Origin: Enoplolaimus lenunculus
Lineage: Eukaryota; Nematoda; Enoplea; Enoplida; Thoracostomopsidae
Assembly (NCBI GenBank): GCA_030248215.1
Contig: JASANG010001369.1
Span: 1 to 64,000 of the forward strand
Reading direction: 5' to 3'
DNA: 64,000 nt
Below, one piece after another: positions 61,801 to 64,000 of this stretch (position 1 is its first letter; every line of letters begins with the position of its first letter). The position numbers and the translations under genes were made by a program. The notes under the pieces were generated by a model. It was given only the letters and a program-made list of their open reading frames with translations. It ran no database searches and was not told the DNA's origin.

Positions 61801-64000
61801 GATTACAAGTATTTTGGTTTGTGGATTTATGTCAATAGAAATACACCAGGTGAAACCGGATGTGGTGTTTGGGTTTAGCTAGAAATCGACACTCGATTCT
61901 GGTATTCTGGTATTCTAGGTTTCTGGGTATTTATTTGCTAGAAGGTGTAACACCATATTAAATTTTTGATAAGTAAAGTTACAAAAAGATATTTTAACGA
62001 ATTTTATTAGAGCACCAAAACTATTGTAAGCTCAAAATTATAATAACTTATAATTATGGAATTCATTTTAGAATGCATGTATTATGCATAAGAATTATAT
62101 TTTGTGTTTTTATTGTAAACGCTAAATAAGGTTTATGGTTTTGCATTGTCAATATTTTGATATTGCTCACTTCCAGCTAAAAGACTGGTTAATCTGTAAA
62201 CACTGTCACAGCTGCGGCCGCGATTTAGGGAAGTTTCAAGTCAGTGTATGTTTATTGACAGTTTTATTTAATATATTTTAGGCTTGTGATGGTTAATTGC
62301 CATATTATTGGTCGAGAACTGTCATTTAACTTGTCTGCTTTACCTGTCTCTGGGAGTTATTTTTTGTCCGCAATTTGTTTGAAATATGTGCAGTTTTTAG
62401 ATCATATTACACAGTCAGGTTAGTAAAAAACGAATTATATTGCCCCATTCACAATATATTGGTCACAATGCCATAAAAACTCTTGTAACACGATCTTTAG
62501 ACCAAAAGGTTTTGAAACTGGCCTCCTGTTAACGTTATCAGTATTAATAAAGTATTGGTATAATATAGTTGAAACGTGCTAGTTTAGGGTTGGCTTGGTT
62601 ATAAATGAATACTGTTATAACCGCTAAGAGTATGTTATTTTGAAAACGACCTCGTAGTAGCACTGTGATTTGGATGTTAATGTGAACACTGCAAATGAGT
62701 TGTATAATGATATTAATTTATACGCTTAAGTTAGGCATTTCAATGTTGTGCAGATCGGGCAATTTTATGACAAGTGAATTATGTGCTATTTTCGATTATG
62801 GACGGGCTATGCTCGGCGAGCGCAACTCTTAGAAATTAGTAGAATATGGCGCGTATGTAAAAATATTCAAATACGGCGCTATAGTTTCACTAATGGGGAG
62901 GGGCCTCAAACACGAGCTCCTCCTACTACGACTTCTCTAACGCAACTTTTGCGTCTGTTGTACAAATACCATGATTCGACTGGATAATAAAAACACTGGA
63001 GTCTGATATTTATGTATATATTTCACCACAAAGTTCAACTTAAACACGCTTCAGGGACATTCGTCAAAACAAAAGCAGCAATTTTGCGCTATACCAACAT
63101 GTGGTGCTCACAATTACTAAACGAATTTACACCGCTGTTATATGTTCAACCACAACTAGTTACGTACATTCTTCGGTTTCTTGTTCTGTGTTCGCAAAGC
63201 CAATCCGGTGGATTGGATCATTGTCATGGTGGATCAGATTGTACTACAGCTCCTACTGGTTATACCGCCATTTTGGACTTTTGGCGTCAAAGTATTCGAG
63301 TAGGAAAACGATCCGACGGAACTGTTTATGTTGATGAATGGGATACGGCAATTGGACGGGACAAAATTGTTGATCGATGCTGTCTATTGGCGTTTGCAGA
63401 ATTCTCAGTTAGCGCTTTGAGTCTCATTCTTATCCATACAACTACAGACACAGGCAGAATTAAGTGCCATCAAGAACGCCTTCCGAACCGCGACTCTGGT
63501 TGCGATCGATTGTTCTTTGGATCCAATCGCTAGCAGATGTGATTTGCATAACTCGCGTTCGCTGCTATTACAATTGCTGTTCCCAAATATTAAATTTCAA
63601 TCTGTTCTAAGCGCGGTTACAACCGCCGTCTGGAACTCGATTATAACCGCATCTGTAGACGGGTGTGGTCGCAAAAACATTCAACCACGATTACAAAACC
63701 GCGACCGCTGACGCCACCGCGGTTACTGCGCACTTAATTCTGTTCGTAACTGTATTTGTCTGCCGTGTGCCTGCAACACGGATAGAATGAACTGTAAATA
63801 GATTTTTTGGAACTGTATCCCGTCATATTTTGTTCCGAATAATATATGCTAAGGGATTGAATACGTCGTATAAGCAGGGAAAAGCGGTGGTCATTAACCA
63901 ATTTCTCGGAAATTGGAAATATCACCCCGAACATAACCTGTTCACCGGTGGCTAGCATTGAGAAAGGGAATTTGTTTTGTTGTGGGGCGGGAGCTTTCAT
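36360..64000 (+). CDS. HTT: Huntingtin (HEAT-repeat scaffold protein), 5' ~60% of the gene
   Basis: Huntingtin is a large HEAT-repeat scaffold acting in vesicle transport, autophagy and development, usually about 3,100 residues and bound to HAP40. Thirty-two coding exons were traced by frame, splice signals and recalled human huntingtin: 36360-36454, 37365-37454, 37684-37804, 40316-40458, 42188-42326, 43112-43253, 43515-44330, 45402-45644, 45884-45979, 46554-46754, 49061-49219, 49613-49824, 50518-50601, 50836-50939, 51435-51690, 52953-53050, 53399-53523, 53961-54075, 54569-54771, 54983-55107, 56828-57016, 57318-57583, 57840-57957, 58441-58488, 58848-58969, 59181-59332, 59788-59924, 60175-60291, 60634-60759, 61544-61788, 62282-62418, 63055-63407. 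They sum to 5577 nt with every phase matching. The remainder lies beyond the window. The weakest joint is the donor after exon 17. Confidence 0.95.
37902..38297 (+). mobile_element. hAT-like MITE, CAGGGTGCAACCGG family, copy 1 (huntingtin intron 3)
   Basis: Begins CAGGGTGCAACCGGAATTAC and ends TTCCGGTTGCACCCTG, with subterminal CCGGAACCGGAACCGG arrays on both sides. ATATCAGG precedes it (37894-37901) and follows it (38298-38305), an exact 8-bp target duplication, as expected for hAT elements. The right duplication overlaps the first four bases of copy 2, showing that copy 1 jumped into the very end of copy 2. Confidence 0.85.
38302..38715 (+). mobile_element. hAT-like MITE, CAGGGTGCAACCGG family, copy 2 (right end lost)
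   Basis: Starts CAGGGTGCAACCGGAATTAC at 38302, directly behind copy 1. The interior (ATAACCCCAGTTGGAGATAGG, split here as ATAACCCCAGTTGGAG and ATAGG) matches the copy at 60965 better than copy 1, so it belongs to a second subfamily. The right end dissolves into a diverged CCGG array (ACCAGGACCGGAGCC) next to the G/C-rich repeat, and no terminal CACCCTG remains. Confidence 0.7.
38731..39273. repeat. G/C-rich repeat element, copy 2 (huntingtin intron 3)
   Basis: Near-identical to parts of 29428-30262: left GGAGTTTCCTATGGGGCAGC, the shared AT-rich centre with TATAGATAATCTGTAATTG, and right AATTCGCCGGGGGACC. It lacks about 290 bp of the centre found in copy 1. It sits between two oppositely oriented CCGGAACC elements. 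Confidence 0.7.
39277..39671 (-). mobile_element. hAT-like MITE, CAGGGTGCAACCGG family, reverse copy 3
   Basis: Reverse complement of copy 1 over its whole length: ends AATTCCGGTTGCACCCTG at 39671 and begins AACCGGAATTCCGGTTCC without the outermost bases of the other end. The interior matches copy 1 closely (ATAAGCCATTGATGGTGGA), so it belongs to the same subfamily. Confidence 0.8.
39692..40005. mobile_element. hAT-like MITE, CAGGGTGGCA family, partial
   Basis: Contains GTTTCAGAATATCGGTAC, CCACAAATTTTTGTCGAATC (three tandem variants) and the end CCGAACCTTTGTTGCCACAC. These blocks match the complete element at 42394-42768. The left end is missing and the right end is mutated. Confidence 0.6.
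40316..43253 (+). CDS. HTT: Huntingtin exons 4-6: N-terminal HEAT repeats
   Basis: Exon 4 (40316-40458) gives [20 protein letters not shown], almost identical to human LELYKEIKKNGAPRSLRAA. Exon 5 (42188-42326) gives [20 protein letters not shown], matching [20 protein letters not shown]. Exon 6 (43112-43253) gives [20 protein letters not shown], matching [20 protein letters not shown]. The exon 4 to 5 junction works in frame only with a GC donor (AGCCAG|GCAAGT). The nearby GT (GGCAA|GTGAGG) leaves phase 0 and breaks the alignment. Intron 3 carries several nested repeats and intron 5 an hAT-like MITE. Confidence 0.94.
42386..42776. mobile_element. hAT-like MITE, CAGGGTGGCA family, complete with 8-bp target duplication
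   Basis: Element 42394-42768 begins CAGGGTGGCATCGAATCC and ends GAACCTTTGTTGCCACCCTG. The exact duplication CCCTGAAG flanks it at 42386-42393 and 42769-42776. Subterminal regions are built from CCGAATCC repeats. It is 375 bp with no coding capacity and lies in huntingtin intron 5, 59 nt after exon 5. Confidence 0.9.
43515..45979 (+). CDS. HTT: Huntingtin exons 7-9: HEAT end and disordered Ser/Thr/Asp-rich region
   Basis: Exon 7 (43515-44330, 816 nt, the longest) starts [20 protein letters not shown], matching human DEHSTLLILGVLLTLRYLV, continues with a HEAT helix pair, then becomes Ser/Thr/Asp/Glu-rich. Exons 8 (45402-45644) and 9 (45884-45979) continue the low-complexity acidic region ([20 protein letters not shown], then [18 protein letters not shown]). 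This fits the long disordered, protease-sensitive loop of the human protein. Alignment here is loose, but phases 1-1-1 and GT-AG sites agree. Exon 9 has the least independent support, yet without it the phases would still match, so its inclusion rests on good splice sites and an open frame. Confidence 0.82.
46554..53050 (+). CDS. HTT: Huntingtin exons 10-16: HEAT repeats after the disordered loop
   Basis: Exon 10 gives [17 protein letters not shown] then [20 protein letters not shown], matching VHCVRLLSASFLLTGGK and [20 protein letters not shown]. Exon 11 gives [17 protein letters not shown]. Exon 12 gives SYWLTK. The short exon 13 (50518-50601) gives [20 protein letters not shown], matching [20 protein letters not shown]. 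Exon 14 gives [20 protein letters not shown]. Exon 15 gives LVPNLYFG and later [15 protein letters not shown]. Exon 16 (52953-53050) gives [14 protein letters not shown], matching GCCEALCLLSTAFP. Intron 10 (46755-49060) and intron 15 (51691-52952) each hold a tandem-repeat element; the latter ends about 17 nt before exon 16. Confidence 0.93.
46910..48481 (+). mobile_element. Intronic tandem-repeat element (GAGCGAAG family), in huntingtin intron 10
   Basis: An older, diverged piece (46910-47275; GGGGTGTTAACCTAGCATTG) is followed by a younger copy from 47276: TTGAGCGAAGCTCGGAGTTT head, one GTCCGTCC block, an unrelated interruption at about 47343-47565, then some six ~170 bp tandem units and the tail CGAGCTTCGCTCAATAAATG ending near 48481. 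At least two rounds of invasion hit this intron. Confidence 0.8.
48687..49015. mobile_element. Tc1-like MITE, CAGT(C/T)ACG family, copy 1 (huntingtin intron 10)
   Basis: Starts CAGTCACGGACAAAATTAAT after a TA, and its GC-rich interior is full of CGCAACCGC/GCGGTTGCG words. The right end (GCGGTTCTGCGCACTTAGG) matches the right end of the copy at 63445 but has lost its last bases. An internal inverted motif, AATTAAGTTCGTGACT, lies at about 48884-48899. The open frame at 48706-48897 is this repeat. Confidence 0.65.
51962..52936 (+). mobile_element. Intronic tandem-repeat element (GAGCGAAG family), in huntingtin intron 15
   Basis: Head TTCGCCAGTGTCTCACACTT and TTGAGCGAAGCGAAACTCTG, then a single GTCCGTCC, GAACCGATTTTGATAAAC, about five ~170 bp units and the tail CGAGCTTCGCTCAATAAATG ending at TAGTCCCACTACGACTGG. 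The element ends about 17 nt upstream of exon 16 (52953), so the acceptor tract there is only TATATCACGCTTTCAG. Confidence 0.82.
53399..57016 (+). CDS. HTT: Huntingtin exons 17-21
   Basis: Exon 17 (53399-53523) gives [20 protein letters not shown], matching [20 protein letters not shown]. Exon 18 (53961-54075) gives [14 protein letters not shown], matching PMVEQLFSHLLK. Exon 19 (54569-54771) gives [18 protein letters not shown], a basic Ser/Pro segment matching LSPIRRKGKEKE. Exon 20 (54983-55107) gives [14 protein letters not shown], matching RLHDVLKATHANYK. Exon 21 (56828-57016) gives [20 protein letters not shown] then YCVQQ, matching [20 protein letters not shown] and VCVQQ. The exon 17 donor (AGCG|GTTGGT) is poor; it was chosen because it is the phase-1 GT that joins to exon 18. 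Confidence 0.88.
57318..60291 (+). CDS. HTT: Huntingtin exons 22-28: bridge and C-terminal HEAT repeats
   Basis: Exon 22 starts [10 protein letters not shown], matching LLKTLFGTNL. Exon 23 gives [11 protein letters not shown], matching HIRLFEPLVIK. The 48-nt exon 24 gives [16 protein letters not shown], matching ALKQYTTTTCVQLQKQ. Exon 25 gives [20 protein letters not shown], matching [20 protein letters not shown]. Exon 26 gives [12 protein letters not shown] and [16 protein letters not shown]. Exon 27 gives [20 protein letters not shown]. Exon 28 gives [20 protein letters not shown], matching NEDKWKRLSRQIADIILPM. The exon 27 to 28 junction aligns without a gap only if a GC donor is used (TATCAG|GCAAGA). 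Confidence 0.95.
60634..63407 (+). CDS. HTT: Huntingtin exons 29-32 (last exons in the window)
   Basis: Exon 29 (60634-60759) gives [20 protein letters not shown], matching [20 protein letters not shown]. Exon 30 (61544-61788) gives [16 protein letters not shown], matching LPEETFSRFLLQLVG. Exon 31 (62282-62418) continues with [20 protein letters not shown]. Exon 32 (63055-63407) opens [15 protein letters not shown], matching GMFRRITAAATRLFR, and later has [17 protein letters not shown], matching NREIVRRGALILFCDYV. The end at 63407 (TTCTCA|GTTAGC) is inferred because a MITE begins at 63445 and the following frame is repeat sequence. Further exons lie past 64000. Confidence 0.88.
60957..61392 (+). 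mobile_element. hAT-like MITE, CAGGGTGCAACCGG family, copy 4 (huntingtin intron 29)
   Basis: Starts CAGGGTGCAACCGTAATTAC at 60965 and ends TTCCGGTTGCACTCTG at 61384. The flanking 8-mers CTCACTGG and TTCACTGG agree at seven of eight positions, a decaying target duplication. The interior matches copy 2 at 38302 (GGAGATAGG, TTTCATAATCCACGG). Confidence 0.82.
63443..63754. mobile_element. Tc1-like MITE, CAGT(C/T)ACG family, copy 2
   Basis: TA-flanked (63443-63444, 63753-63754). Left end CAGACACAGGCAGAATTAAG, right end CTTAATTCTGTTCGTAACTG; the two are inverted over about 24 bp with a few mismatches. The GC-rich interior (CGCGACCGCTGACGCC) matches the copy at 48687. It lies in the presumed intron after huntingtin exon 32 and makes the apparent reading frame beyond 63407 repeat-derived. 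Confidence 0.72.

Noticed and set aside
62781-62987. Candidate huntingtin exon between exons 31 and 32 ([12 protein letters not shown])
   Set aside because: Exon 31 joins exon 32 directly in phase 1 and matches human KSGMFRRITAAA without a gap ([11 protein letters not shown]). The extra exon would insert residues and has poor splice sites.
63517-63711. Open frame continuing past huntingtin exon 32
   Set aside because: Falls inside the MITE at 63443-63754, which also appears in another huntingtin intron.

Overview
This is a window of animal nuclear DNA. It is AT-rich and intron-rich and packed with short DNA-transposon derivatives. It holds two host genes that can be recognised with confidence (huntingtin and mitochondrial ATP synthase subunit c), one invertebrate-type Cys-loop receptor gene, and one broken piggyBac transposon. 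No prokaryotic signals, rRNA genes or CRISPR arrays were seen. The huntingtin is clearly alignable to vertebrate huntingtin but divergent, and the receptor belongs to the invertebrate anion-channel-like (pHCl / acetylcholine-gated chloride) style, so the host is an invertebrate. A tunicate or another non-vertebrate with moderately compact introns is a guess, not a conclusion.

Layout. 1-12759: no supported gene; a tRNA-bearing TTAA-flanked MITE (2866-3136), an inverted pair of TA-flanked MITEs (7662-8107 and 9046-9498), a TTAGGC-type hexamer array near 4436 and a degenerate tRNA-like sequence near 12186. 12760-21060 (+): a five-exon pentameric ligand-gated channel, whose last exon encodes M2 to M4 with a roughly 750-residue M3-M4 loop containing two glutamine tracts. 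21852-23594: a long-TIR (about 90 bp) foldback element with a TTA target duplication, with another TA MITE inserted exactly at its edge. 24281-26344: a piggyBac element with TTAA ends, two catalytic Asp motifs and a C-terminal zinc finger, but lacking the region of the third Asp. 28865-31135 (-): ATP synthase subunit c in two coding exons, with a G-rich repeat in the intron. 31232-36359: intergenic, with a second tRNA-MITE, two more tRNA-like sequences and a fresh ~0.7 kb tandem duplication. 36360 to beyond 63407 (+): huntingtin, of which 32 coding exons were reconstructed (5577 nt, 1859 codons in one consistent reading frame). They correspond to about the first 60 per cent of the protein, and the rest lies past the right edge.

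How the parts relate. ATP synthase subunit c and huntingtin are arranged head to head about 5 kb apart. The introns of the receptor, ATP synthase and huntingtin genes carry the same repeat families. These include a family whose interior is built of ~170 bp tandem repeats, two hAT-like MITE families with 8-bp target duplications, a Tc1-like MITE and a G-rich element. The same mobile families therefore recur across all three transcription units. Two huntingtin introns appear to use GC-AG splice sites, chosen because only they keep the reading frame and the gap-free match to human huntingtin. Comparisons with other proteins are from memory and have not been run.
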